DNA from: an uncultured Allobaculum sp.
GTDB taxonomy: Bacteria; Bacillota_I; Bacilli_A; Erysipelotrichales; Erysipelotrichaceae
DNA: 13,466 bases
Assembly (NCBI GenBank): GCA_948467695.1
Contig: CAOKFJ010000017.1
Coordinates: forward strand, 1-13,466
Direction: 5' to 3'
How positions within the stretch are numbered: position 1 is the first letter of the stretch; each line of letters begins with the position of its first letter. A program made the position numbers and the translations under genes. Shown here in pieces: positions 7,361-13,466 of this stretch. The notes beneath the pieces were generated by a model. The model searched no databases, had not been told where the DNA came from, and saw only the letters and a program-made list of their open reading frames with translations.

Positions 7361-7588
7361 ATGTTGAAACAGAATTCCATTGTCATTGACGCAAACCAGT
7401 CCAGCCAGAAAGTCACTGACGATCATCCATCCTTTTTTTCGCGAATTATCGATCTCGCAAAACAGTATTTTTTCGAGATTTCCGACAAAATAAATGACAA
7501 TACTCTAACCTTCTGGGAAGGTTTAATGATTGCTGCCGTTGGAGGAACAATTCTTTATCTCTTCGGCGCTATTCTTGGCATTAACTAG
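7361..7588 (+). CDS. Small single-pass membrane protein, function unknown
   Basis: A 75-residue protein beginning MLKQNSIVID with a strong ribosome binding site, AAAGGAGA, seven bases before the ATG; this is the main reason to believe it. The first 50 residues are polar and partly helical-looking (SRIIDLAKQYFFEISDKI). Residues 54-73 (EGLMIAAVGGTILYLFGAIL) form one hydrophobic helix with small residues, and the protein ends two residues later. No signal peptidase site, Cys or known toxin or bacteriocin leader is seen; the GG at 61-62 is inside the helix, not a processing site. It stands alone between a palindrome-rich upstream region and about 400 bases of potentially folded sequence ending in a terminator at 7988-8012. 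I do not recognise the family. A regulatory membrane peptide, a small subunit of a membrane complex or a toxin-like peptide are all possible. Confidence 0.72.
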   Translation: MLKQNSIVIDANQSSQKVTDDHPSFFSRIIDLAKQYFFEISDKINDNTLTFWEGLMIAAVGGTILYLFGAILGIN

Positions 7589-7590
7589 AA

Positions 7591-7652
7591 GCGCACCATT
7601 CACGCGCATATTTATGCACACACGCTGTATCCGAAAGCGTCGAACGGTGCGC
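7591..7652 (+). other. Possible three-way junction RNA right after the small gene
   Basis: Three bases past the stop codon GCGCACC (7591-7597) pairs with GGTGCGC (7646-7652). Inside lie two small stems: GCAT/ATGC (7606-7617) and ACGCT/AGCGT (7622-7640). Next to the closing stem TTC/GAA can extend it past one mismatch. No T run follows, so it is not a terminator. Structure is read by eye only. Confidence 0.35.
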
Positions 7653-7753
7653 ACGAACGCGCACATATGCACGCACTCTCTAATCCCTTTCTATAACTTC
7701 GCACATGCAGTTTAATGCGTTTGCCGCTGCCGTCCAGCGTTCGGATACACTCA

Positions 7754-7826
7754 GACAAACCCTTTCTGCAAAACACGCTCCGCTTCCTTTCCTTCGCGAT
7801 CTCTTCGTGAATCGCACAGGTTTGTC
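7754..7826 (+). other. Nested stem in the untranslated stretch before the terminator
   Basis: GACAAACC (7754-7761) and GGTTTGTC (7819-7826) form a perfect 8-bp stem enclosing a second one, TTCGCGA/TCGTGAA (7793-7799 with 7805-7811, one G-U pair). Together with 7591-7652 this suggests a folded 3' leader or a separate small RNA. The 83-codon frame at 7705-7956 has no ribosome binding site and is not called. Confidence 0.35.
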
Positions 7827-7987
7827 AGTACGCATCATTCGTATTCATCTTTGTACGCGTCCTTCAACAGACGGTTTTATCGCAGTTCAGTTTCTGTTCC
7901 ATATATATTCCGCTCTTCCTCTATTCATTTACCTTTACTCGTTATTTCATTTGTAGTTTGTTCGTGAACTGTATACCTGTCGTCTGT

Positions 7988-8012
7988 GCCGCTGTTCTGC
8001 AGCGGCTTTTTT
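7988..8012 (+). terminator. Strong plus-strand terminator in a gene-poor region
   Basis: GCCGCTG (7988-7994) and CAGCGGC (8000-8006) form a perfect 7-bp stem with a 5-base loop, followed directly by six T (8007-8012). The only called gene upstream on this strand is the 75-residue one ending 400 bases earlier, so it ends either a long 3' leader or an unrecognised small RNA. Confidence 0.85.
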
Positions 8013-8121
8013 CTGCCTGCCCGATGACGAACCCTGCTCTGCATCTGTTCAATGCCATGCCGCAACTGCATTCTCGCTTCGAAAAACACGCGAATAATTT
8101 CGATAATTTCAATCGGTTTTA

Positions 8122-8152
8122 AACTTTCCTTCGATATGATAAATTGAAAGTT
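8122..8152 (+). promoter_or_regulatory. -10 box flanked by an inverted repeat, before the DUF885 gene
   Basis: TATGAT (8135-8140) is a good -10 box. AACTTTC (8122-8128) and GAAAGTT (8146-8152) flank it symmetrically, as expected for an operator over a promoter. TTTCAAT at 8107-8113 can also pair with ATTGAAA at 8143-8149. The -35 region is weak. Confidence 0.42.
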
Positions 8153-8161
8153 ACCTATGCT

Positions 8162-8215
8162 CTTCTGTCTGTTCAGCAGAAGGGTTCGTGGCGCGTTTGA
8201 CCATCATTAAACGCG
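8162..8215 (+). promoter_or_regulatory. Two leader hairpins upstream of the DUF885 gene
   Basis: CTTCTG/CAGAAG (8162-8167 with 8177-8182) and CGCGTTT/AAACGCG (8192-8198 with 8209-8215) lie between the predicted transcription start and the ribosome binding site. No known riboswitch motif is recognised. Confidence 0.35.
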
Positions 8216-8256
8216 ATCACTTCGCATGCATACACTGCTTCTTTCAAGGAGGTTCT

Positions 8257-10128
8257 ATGAAGAAACTGCTTCATGCTCTGCTCGCCGGCGCTCTTGTCTT
8301 CGCGCTGCCGGGCTGCTCCTGCGCCCCGATGCAAAATCAGACACCCGAGGTGCAGACGCAAAACAAAGGTACTCCCGTCAGCGATGAAGAATTCACCGCC
8401 TTCCTCGACGAGTATCTGATCGACATGTGCGAACAGAACTACATGACTGTGCACAACCATTTCGTCGATCCGGAAAAATACGGCATCGATCTTTCCAAAT
8501 GCGAGATCACGCTTGGAACCCTTCTTCCCGAACAGGAAGATATCGATGAAACCAAAGCGATCATTGAAAAACTCAAAGGCTGGGATCCATCCACGCTGTC
8601 CAAGACCAACCGTCAGATTTATGAAGCGATGCTCTGGGAAGATCAGCTGTCGCTCGATATGGCCGACGAAAAATTCGAGTACCTGACCAATATCTGGTCG
8701 CCAACCGGAAGTCAGGCGGACAATCTGGTCATTTTCTTCTCTGAGTACGCGCTCTATAACGAAGAAGACATTGAACCGCTGATCACACTGATCAACGATG
8801 TTCCCCGCTTTACCGACCTTGTCATCGACTACACCAAGCGTCAGGCAGAGCTTGATCTTTTCATGATTGAATTCGATTCCGTCATGGATTCTCTCAACAA
8901 GATCATCACCAGCAAAGACGACTCTCCCGTTACAGCAAGTCTTCATGAAGAAATCGACAATCTCGATCTCGACAAAGACAAAAAAGAAGAATGGAAAGAG
9001 AAAATCGATGACGCTCTGCAGGAATCGTTCTTCCCTTCCTATACCAAGATGAGCGAGGAACTCAAAAAGCTCAAAAGCCAGAACAAGCCTCTCAAAGGCA
9101 TGAGCTCGCTCAAAAACGGAAAAGAATACTATGAGCTTCTGCTCAAGCACTTCTCCGGCACAAGCCAGAGCGGCGAGGAAATCCGCAGCGATCTGCAGGA
9201 AGCCACCCGTTATACGCTTTCGCGCTATGCCGAGCTGATCTCCGATGAATCGCTCGCCGAAGAAATCGGCGAAGAGCCGAAAACACCGTTCAAGAAGGTT
9301 TCCGAAATGATTCCCTTCCTTGAAGAACGCTACCCCGCGTATTTCCCGATTGTCGACGATATGGAATACGAGATCAAACCGCTCTCCGACGAACAGTCGC
9401 AGGAAGGCGTTGCCGCATACTTTGTCGTGCCGCCAATCGACTCCACTCGTCCCTATGAAATCCGCTACAACGAACGCGACTACGGCAGCGACGCTTCCTC
9501 ACTTTCCCTCTATGACACTTTCGCGCACGAGGGCGTTCCCGGTCATATGTACCAGGCGCAATACAATCGCGAACACTTCACACACCCGATTCAGTATTTC
9601 TTCAGCTGCATGGGCATGCAGGAAGGCTATGCGACCTATGCCGCTAACCAGACTTTGCCATGGACTGGCGTCAACGAGAATTCTCTGGAAGTCTGGAATC
9701 TTTCCGAAGAGTACTCAAACTACGTCGTTTTGATGATGGATCTGCAGATCAACTATGAAGGTCTGTCCAGAGATGAATTCTGCGATCTGTATGGAGAAGA
9801 GTCCGAACCTCTCTTCAATCGCCTCGCCCAGGATCCCGGTACATTCTTTGCCTACTATTACGGAAGCAAAAAGCTGACCGACCTGCAGACCATCGCTAAA
9901 GAAGCGCTCGGCGGTGAATACGATGATGTCGACTTCAACACCGCGCTGCTTCAGGCAGGCAACGTCAACTTCGATATTATCGAAGAAAACGTGCAGGACT
10001 ATATCGATTCCGTTCGCATGAGCGAAGAGGATGACGAAAGCGAACTCCCTTCCACCCGCGTCAACGACGGAACAAACAAACCCGAACTGAGAGATCACAA
10101 CGACAACTCGATGCAGGAATTCGAATAA
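8257..10128 (+). CDS. DUF885-family lipoprotein, predicted zinc metallopeptidase
   Basis: A 623-residue secreted lipoprotein. The start at MKKLLHALL has AAGGAGG four bases upstream; an in-frame ATG 69 bases earlier has no ribosome binding site and would bury the signal peptide. The signal peptide ends in LPGC with the acylated Cys at 20. Residues 30 to about 350 are charged and helical. The catalytic part carries DYGSDASSLSLYDTFAHE-type sequence followed by VPGH: the motif HExxPGH (His424, Glu425, His430) plus GMQEGYATY with Glu456 suits a gluzincin-like zinc site, as in DUF885 proteins. The C-terminal 35 residues are acidic and probably unstructured. Members are thought to be peptidases acting outside the cell; the substrate is unknown. 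It is probably transcribed alone from the promoter near 8135, with a terminator at 10185-10217. Confidence 0.9.
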   Translation: MKKLLHALLAGALVFALPGCSCAPMQNQTPEVQTQNKGTPVSDEEFTAFLDEYLIDMCEQNYMTVHNHFVDPEKYGIDLSKCEITLGTLLPEQEDIDETKAIIEKLKGWDPSTLSKTNRQIYEAMLWEDQLSLDMADEKFEYLTNIWSPTGSQADNLVIFFSEYALYNEEDIEPLITLINDVPRFTDLVIDYTKRQAELDLFMIEFDSVMDSLNKIITSKDDSPVTASLHEEIDNLDLDKDKKEEWKEKIDDALQESFFPSYTKMSEELKKLKSQNKPLKGMSSLKNGKEYYELLLKHFSGTSQSGEEIRSDLQEATRYTLSRYAELISDESLAEEIGEEPKTPFKKVSEMIPFLEERYPAYFPIVDDMEYEIKPLSDEQSQEGVAAYFVVPPIDSTRPYEIRYNERDYGSDASSLSLYDTFAHEGVPGHMYQAQYNREHFTHPIQYFFSCMGMQEGYATYAANQTLPWTGVNENSLEVWNLSEEYSNYVVLMMDLQINYEGLSRDEFCDLYGEESEPLFNRLAQDPGTFFAYYYGSKKLTDLQTIAKEALGGEYDDVDFNTALLQAGNVNFDIIEENVQDYIDSVRMSEEDDESELPSTRVNDGTNKPELRDHNDNSMQEFE

Positions 10129-10184
10129 CATCCTTTTTCAGCATCGAATAGACTTTGCTTCTCAGTTCATTCATGCACTTCATC

Positions 10185-10217
10185 GACTGTCAGGTTTTCA
10201 CGCCTGGCAGTCTTTTT
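10185..10217 (+). terminator. Rho-independent terminator of the DUF885 gene
   Basis: GACTGTCAGG (10185-10194) and CCTGGCAGTC (10203-10212) form a 10-bp stem with one G-U pair and an 8-base loop, followed by five T (10213-10217). It lies about 57 bases past the stop. Confidence 0.88.
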
Positions 10218-10279
10218 GTCTTCACTGGAAACCGCGTGGGATTCCCCATTATGAACGAGGCATAGCGCGCTGTTTACGC

Positions 10280-10306
10280 AAAAAAAAGACCTCAGCATCA
10301 TGCTGA
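10280..10306 (-). terminator. Rho-independent terminator of the AT-rich lipoprotein gene
   Basis: TCAGCA/TGCTGA (10292-10297 with 10301-10306) with a 3-base loop is followed on the minus strand by a run of eight T (complement of 10280-10287). The stem is short but the T run is long. It lies about 45 bases past the stop of the minus-strand gene. Confidence 0.78.
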
Positions 10307-10350
10307 AGCCATTCTTGGAAAATCATTAACTAAAGAATATTGCTTAACAC

Positions 10351-11475
10351 CTATTTATCGAGTGTTTCTAAGACTTTAGATCCTTTTTCATCCAGAGCCT
10401 TCAATTTATCTTGATTATCTGAATCTACAATTACATATTTTCCGGTTGAAGTTCCATCATCGTCTTTTGCTATAAATGCTCCACAAAATACGGCTGGCTG
10501 ATTATCAAAAGCAAGTCGCGTATGAACGCCTAACGATGGATAAGCATAAAATGGAAGACCATCAGGATATTTCGGTGATGGCGTATTTTCTATCACAAGA
10601 TATCCTAATGCACGGTATGGCTGATTAGGAGAAAAATTATCCCATTGATAATACTTACGCATAACTGGTACAGCCGGAAGACCGTCATTTGCTTCTTCTT
10701 TCCAGGATTGGTCACTGTAGAAAAAAGCTCGGATATCTAAATTCAAAACTGTATCTGCGATATATTTGGGAACTTCGAAATCTTTACTGCCTGCAATTAA
10801 ACGATTATCGCCTTGAACGGTAATTTGTAATTGGGCTGGACTATCGTAGCCTTCTGTTGTATTTTCCGTCGTAACTTCAAAAGGCAAAATATAGTAGCTA
10901 TCCAAGTCAGAAGGAAGGTCGATTATTGCACTACTGTCTCCGGGGTGCGCAAATGATTCATTTGGATTATGAACCGCTTCATAAAATGCGATTGTATTTC
11001 TGCCGGAAAATCCTGCTCCCGATTCTCCTTCATCAGTAAACTCAGCAATTTTTTCTAAAGTCACTTCAGGCATTTGATAGTTTTCAACATAATAATCCAT
11101 TACGCCTTCATCGGTAGAAGAATACGTTCCTTCATAAAATGAGCCGTCTGCTGAACGAAGGGTCATATAGCCATCTTCGAGAACGCAATCACAAACGATT
11201 TCATTTCCATCTTCAGAAACCATAATCAACTGATCTGGCTCTAACCGAATTTCCATACTTTTGATATCGTCATCATCAGGCATGTTCCAATTTAATGTCC
11301 ATTCACCATACATTGTCGCCGGATCAAAAACTTCTTCTACAATTTGCGATTCAGTCTCTTCTGCTGCTTGCGATTCATACTCATTCCTTTTTACATCTGC
11401 ATTATTCGCATTCCCGCATGCAGATAGTGTGAATCCTGTTGATAGAGATAAAAACAGAGCTATCCACTTCTTCAT
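10351..11475 (-). CDS. Lipoprotein of unknown function, AT-rich
   Basis: A 374-residue secreted lipoprotein. The signal peptide MKKWIALFLSL leads to a lipobox LSAC with the acylated Cys at 20; GAGGGGG lies about six bases before the ATG. Residues 21-50 are a Glu/Gln-rich linker. From 55 (MYGEWTLNW) to about 130 there is a compact beta-rich stretch of the kind seen in small lipocalin-like or GxW domains that monitor or bind ligands. The remainder (150-374) mixes beta-like segments such as YYILPFEVTTENTTEGYDSPAQ, with no catalytic motif I recognise. The gene is visibly AT-richer than its neighbours (by eye about 28-40% GC per line against 45-48%) and lies beside a transposase remnant, which suggests recent acquisition. 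The family was not recognised; the function is open. Confidence 0.85.
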   Translation of the reverse strand: MKKWIALFLSLSTGFTLSACGNANNADVKRNEYESQAAEETESQIVEEVFDPATMYGEWTLNWNMPDDDDIKSMEIRLEPDQLIMVSEDGNEIVCDCVLEDGYMTLRSADGSFYEGTYSSTDEGVMDYYVENYQMPEVTLEKIAEFTDEGESGAGFSGRNTIAFYEAVHNPNESFAHPGDSSAIIDLPSDLDSYYILPFEVTTENTTEGYDSPAQLQITVQGDNRLIAGSKDFEVPKYIADTVLNLDIRAFFYSDQSWKEEANDGLPAVPVMRKYYQWDNFSPNQPYRALGYLVIENTPSPKYPDGLPFYAYPSLGVHTRLAFDNQPAVFCGAFIAKDDDGTSTGKYVIVDSDNQDKLKALDEKGSKVLETLDK

Positions 11476-11506
11476 AAAGAATCCCCCTCATCAATATACA
11501 ATTGTA

Positions 11507-11512
11507 ATTATA
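11507..11512 (-). promoter_or_regulatory. Candidate -10 box of the AT-rich lipoprotein gene
   Basis: A perfect TATAAT on the minus strand lies about 32 bases upstream of the ATG, leaving a short leader that contains the ribosome binding site. No convincing -35 box is seen at the right distance. Confidence 0.42.
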
Positions 11513-11690
11513 GTTATTTTTTGTACTCGCTTCGATAGTTTTCAAGAAAATAACTAAGGTTCTATGGGATTTAGTGTGGTTATCTCATCTTATTCAAGCC
11601 ATTTCACACCGGTATGAGATATACACAGGAAATAGATCTCCACAAATTGCAGTTACCACACCAACAAATGAACGTGAACTCACAGGACCT

Positions 11691-11954
11691 ATGAAAGGTG
11701 AACTCCAGCAGGTTTTGACACAAGAAGCGAATAGGAGATCGCAGAACTTTTAACCCGCATTCAGGATATATGCGAAGGTACGAAAAGTACGCATTTTCCC
11801 CGTTTTGCCAAACTGATCCGAAACCATTGAGAAGGGATAATCACACAGGCGGTTCTACAACTGTCAAACGGAAAAACGAATCAGAGCCGTTCGGAGAATG
11901 AGATATGAGCATCCTGACTCTCCCGCACAATTCTTCATAGAGCTTGTTTTGTAG
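11691..11954 (+). pseudogene. Remnant of an ISL3-family transposase C-terminus (frameshifted)
   Basis: Reading the plus strand with frame changes gives a broken transposase-like tail. One frame gives ELQQVLTQE (about 11699-11729). The next, from 11735, gives EIAELLTRIQDICEG and then FPRFAKLIRNH, a TGA stop at 11828-11830, and EGIITQAVLQLSNG. Then, one base over from 11871, comes EKRIRAVRRMRYEHPD, followed by SPAQFFIELVL and a stop at 11954. This follows the order of the ISL3 (IS204/IS1001/IS1165) C-terminus: hydrophobic FxKxIRxHxxGI, then an NGxxEGxNxxI region, then RxxYGxPDxxxFF. Two frameshifts, one stop and a small loss around the EGxN block make it non-functional. No N-terminal part or terminal inverted repeats were found. 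The alignment is from memory of the family, not a search. Confidence 0.5.
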
Positions 11955-11992
11955 GCTGCATGGATTGTTTTCCAAGTCATTTTACGCATGCG

Positions 11993-12025
11993 AAAAAAAT
12001 CCCACAGACGGCTTGTCTGCAGGAT
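11993..12025 (-). terminator. Rho-independent terminator of proS
   Basis: CAGAC/GTCTG (12005-12009 with 12015-12019), extended past a 2x2 mismatch by ATCC/GGAT (11999-12002 with 12022-12025), is followed on the minus strand by seven T (complement of 11993-11999). It lies about 60 bases past the proS stop. The flanking T-rich plus-strand sequence may let it work both ways. Confidence 0.78.
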
Positions 12026-12085
12026 TCGATTTTTGTTTTATGCGTTTTTCTTCAGAATAGAATGCTCTGATTGCGCCAAATCTGC

Positions 12086-13466
12086 TTATTTCTGATAGAG
12101 GGAGTCAAGCAGAGCGGGCAGATCTTCGAGAGCAACTTCCTGTTTTTCGAAGTTTTTGCGGATCACGTATTCGGCTTTGCCGTCTTTTACGCCTTTTCCA
12201 AGCGTAATGCGGTGCGGAATACCGATGAGTTCCATGTCTTTGAATTTGACACCGGCGCGTTCTGTACGATCATCAAGCAACACGTCGTAGCCTTTGGATT
12301 TGGCATATTCGTACAGCTTGTTGGCTTCGGCAACCTGCGCTTCGTCTTTCATGGAAACAACCACGATGGCTACGCGGAACGGAGCGAGGTTTTCGGGCCA
12401 GAGCAGTCCGTTGTCATCATGATACTGATCGGCAACGGCAGCCATGCAGCGTTCGAGACCGATTCCATAGGAACCCATCCATACCGGCTGGAGCTGGTTG
12501 TTCTGGTCAGAGTAGAACAGGTTCATGGTCTTGGAGTATTTTGTTCCGAGTTTGAACAGGTTTCCGACTTCGATACCGTGTTCGAAAGTCAGTTTGCCGC
12601 CGCAGTGCGGGCACAGGTCGCCTTCGCGAACGAGTGTCAGATCGGCCACAGCGGTCGGTGTGAAGTCTTTGAGGTTGACGTTTTTAAGATGGTAGTCGTC
12701 TTCGTTTGCGCCAACGATGAAGTTCTTGTAGTGAGCCACCTGACGGTCCATATAGATGGGCAGGTTGAGGCCGACCGGACCAGCAAAACCGATGCGTGCG
12801 CCTGTCGCTTCTTTGACTTCTTCAGCAGTCGCGAGATTGAGTTCAAGCGCGCCAAGCAGTTTGGATGCTTTGGTTTCGTTGAGTTCGCGATCGCCCGGCA
12901 TAACAAAGGCAACGAGGTTTCCATCTGCGTTGTAGATGAGTGTTTTGATGAAGTCGGAGGGTTCTTTGCCCAGGAATGCGCTGACTTCTTCGATCGTGCC
13001 GGCGTTGGGTGTATGGATTTTTTCGATTTCCAGTTCTTCTGCAGTGTCGTCTTTCATGGTGTCGACAACTTCAGTGATTTCTTCGTTGCTCGAGAAAGAG
13101 CAGGAATCGCATCCGACAACGATGTCTTCACCGATGCTCGAAAGCGCCTGGTATTCTTCGGAAAGCAGACCGCCCATCAGACCGGTATCGGCTTTAACGA
13201 TTTTATAGCGAAGACCCATGCGGTCGAAAATCTTGTTGTAGGCATCGTACATGTTCATGTACGCTACATCGAGTCCTTCTTCATCCTTATCAAATGTGTA
13301 GGCGTCTTTCATGATGAATTCGCGAACACGGATCAGGCCATAACGGGGACGGGTTTCATCGCGGTATTTGGTCTGGATCTGGTACAGGTTGTAGGGGAAA
13401 TCTTTCCAGGATTTGCCATCCATTGCGGCGCACATAGCGAACAGTTCTTCATGTGTGGGACCAAGA
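12086..13466 (-). CDS. proS: Prolyl-tRNA synthetase, N-terminus cut by window edge
   Basis: About 459 residues are visible; the true start lies beyond the right edge, because the frame continues upstream of the first Met in the window as LGPTHEELFA, a conserved ProS segment. The enzyme charges tRNA-Pro with proline in the cytosol. Class II motif 2 is clear (RPRYGLIRVREFIMKDAYTFD region), as is motif 3 (MGSYGIGLERCMAAVAD). Between them sits the bacterial-type insertion domain, a YbaK-like editing module that clears Ala-tRNA-Pro; its FIKTLIYNADG and VMPGDRELNETK segments are visible. Near GIEVGNLFKLGTKYS a CPHCGG pair is present. The C-terminal anticodon-binding domain includes DDRTERAGVKFKDMELIGIPHRITLGK, with the usual ending. 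The length fits the normal bacterial enzyme of about 570 residues. It ends 60 bases before a terminator. Confidence 0.97.
   Translation of the reverse strand, partial: LGPTHEELFAMCAAMDGKSWKDFPYNLYQIQTKYRDETRPRYGLIRVREFIMKDAYTFDKDEEGLDVAYMNMYDAYNKIFDRMGLRYKIVKADTGLMGGLLSEEYQALSSIGEDIVVGCDSCSFSSNEEITEVVDTMKDDTAEELEIEKIHTPNAGTIEEVSAFLGKEPSDFIKTLIYNADGNLVAFVMPGDRELNETKASKLLGALELNLATAEEVKEATGARIGFAGPVGLNLPIYMDRQVAHYKNFIVGANEDDYHLKNVNLKDFTPTAVADLTLVREGDLCPHCGGKLTFEHGIEVGNLFKLGTKYSKTMNLFYSDQNNQLQPVWMGSYGIGLERCMAAVADQYHDDNGLLWPENLAPFRVAIVVVSMKDEAQVAEANKLYEYAKSKGYDVLLDDRTERAGVKFKDMELIGIPHRITLGKGVKDGKAEYVIRKNFEKQEVALEDLPALLDSLYQK

Noticed and set aside
7705..7956. 83-codon plus-strand frame ending just before the orphan terminator
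   Set aside because: No ribosome binding site before the ATG and an unlikely sequence; it overlaps the nested stem. Kept as possible structured RNA instead.
8173..9150. 325-codon minus-strand frame opposite the DUF885 gene
   Set aside because: Shadow of the acidic, Glu/Asp-rich coding strand (it appears as Phe/Leu-rich); no motif or start signal.

Overview
This window looks like chromosomal DNA from a low-to-mid GC Gram-positive bacterium (Bacillota). Nearly every gene has a strong AGGAGG-type ribosome binding site. Rho-independent terminators separate most transcription units, one promoter fits the sigma-A consensus well, and two sites resemble CcpA catabolite-responsive elements. Erysipelotrichia is a reasonable guess from protein flavour and base composition, but nothing here proves it. 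Most genes are near 45-50% GC; one stretch (about 10.35-11.5 kb) is clearly AT-richer.

Left part, all minus strand. A two-gene unit encodes a DUF4358-like lipoprotein followed by an MBOAT (AlgI/DltB-type) membrane O-acyltransferase that runs off the left edge; this pairing suggests O-acylation of a cell-surface polymer. Next come a MATE-family efflux protein and a Bax-inhibitor-1 family membrane protein, each with its own terminator. Then comes a 580-residue protein with a P-loop and C-terminal motifs of the PEP carboxykinase/HPr kinase superfamily. It is preceded by a good sigma-A promoter and two cre-like sites, so it is a candidate for carbon control.

Middle (about 6.7-8.25 kb). This gene-poor stretch is rich in palindromes and repeats. 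It holds one convincing small gene (75 residues, one predicted membrane helix, excellent ribosome binding site, plus strand). About 400 bases of potentially structured sequence follow it, ending in a strong plus-strand terminator. This is the least explained part of the window.

Right part. A plus-strand DUF885 lipoprotein with an HExxPGH metallopeptidase motif faces a minus-strand AT-rich lipoprotein of unknown function, and each ends in its own terminator. Upstream of the AT-rich gene lies a frameshifted remnant that reads like the C-terminus of an ISL3-family transposase, which fits an accessory insertion. The right edge holds the 3' part of prolyl-tRNA synthetase (minus strand) with its terminator. 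No rRNA, tRNA, CRISPR array or intact mobile element was seen.
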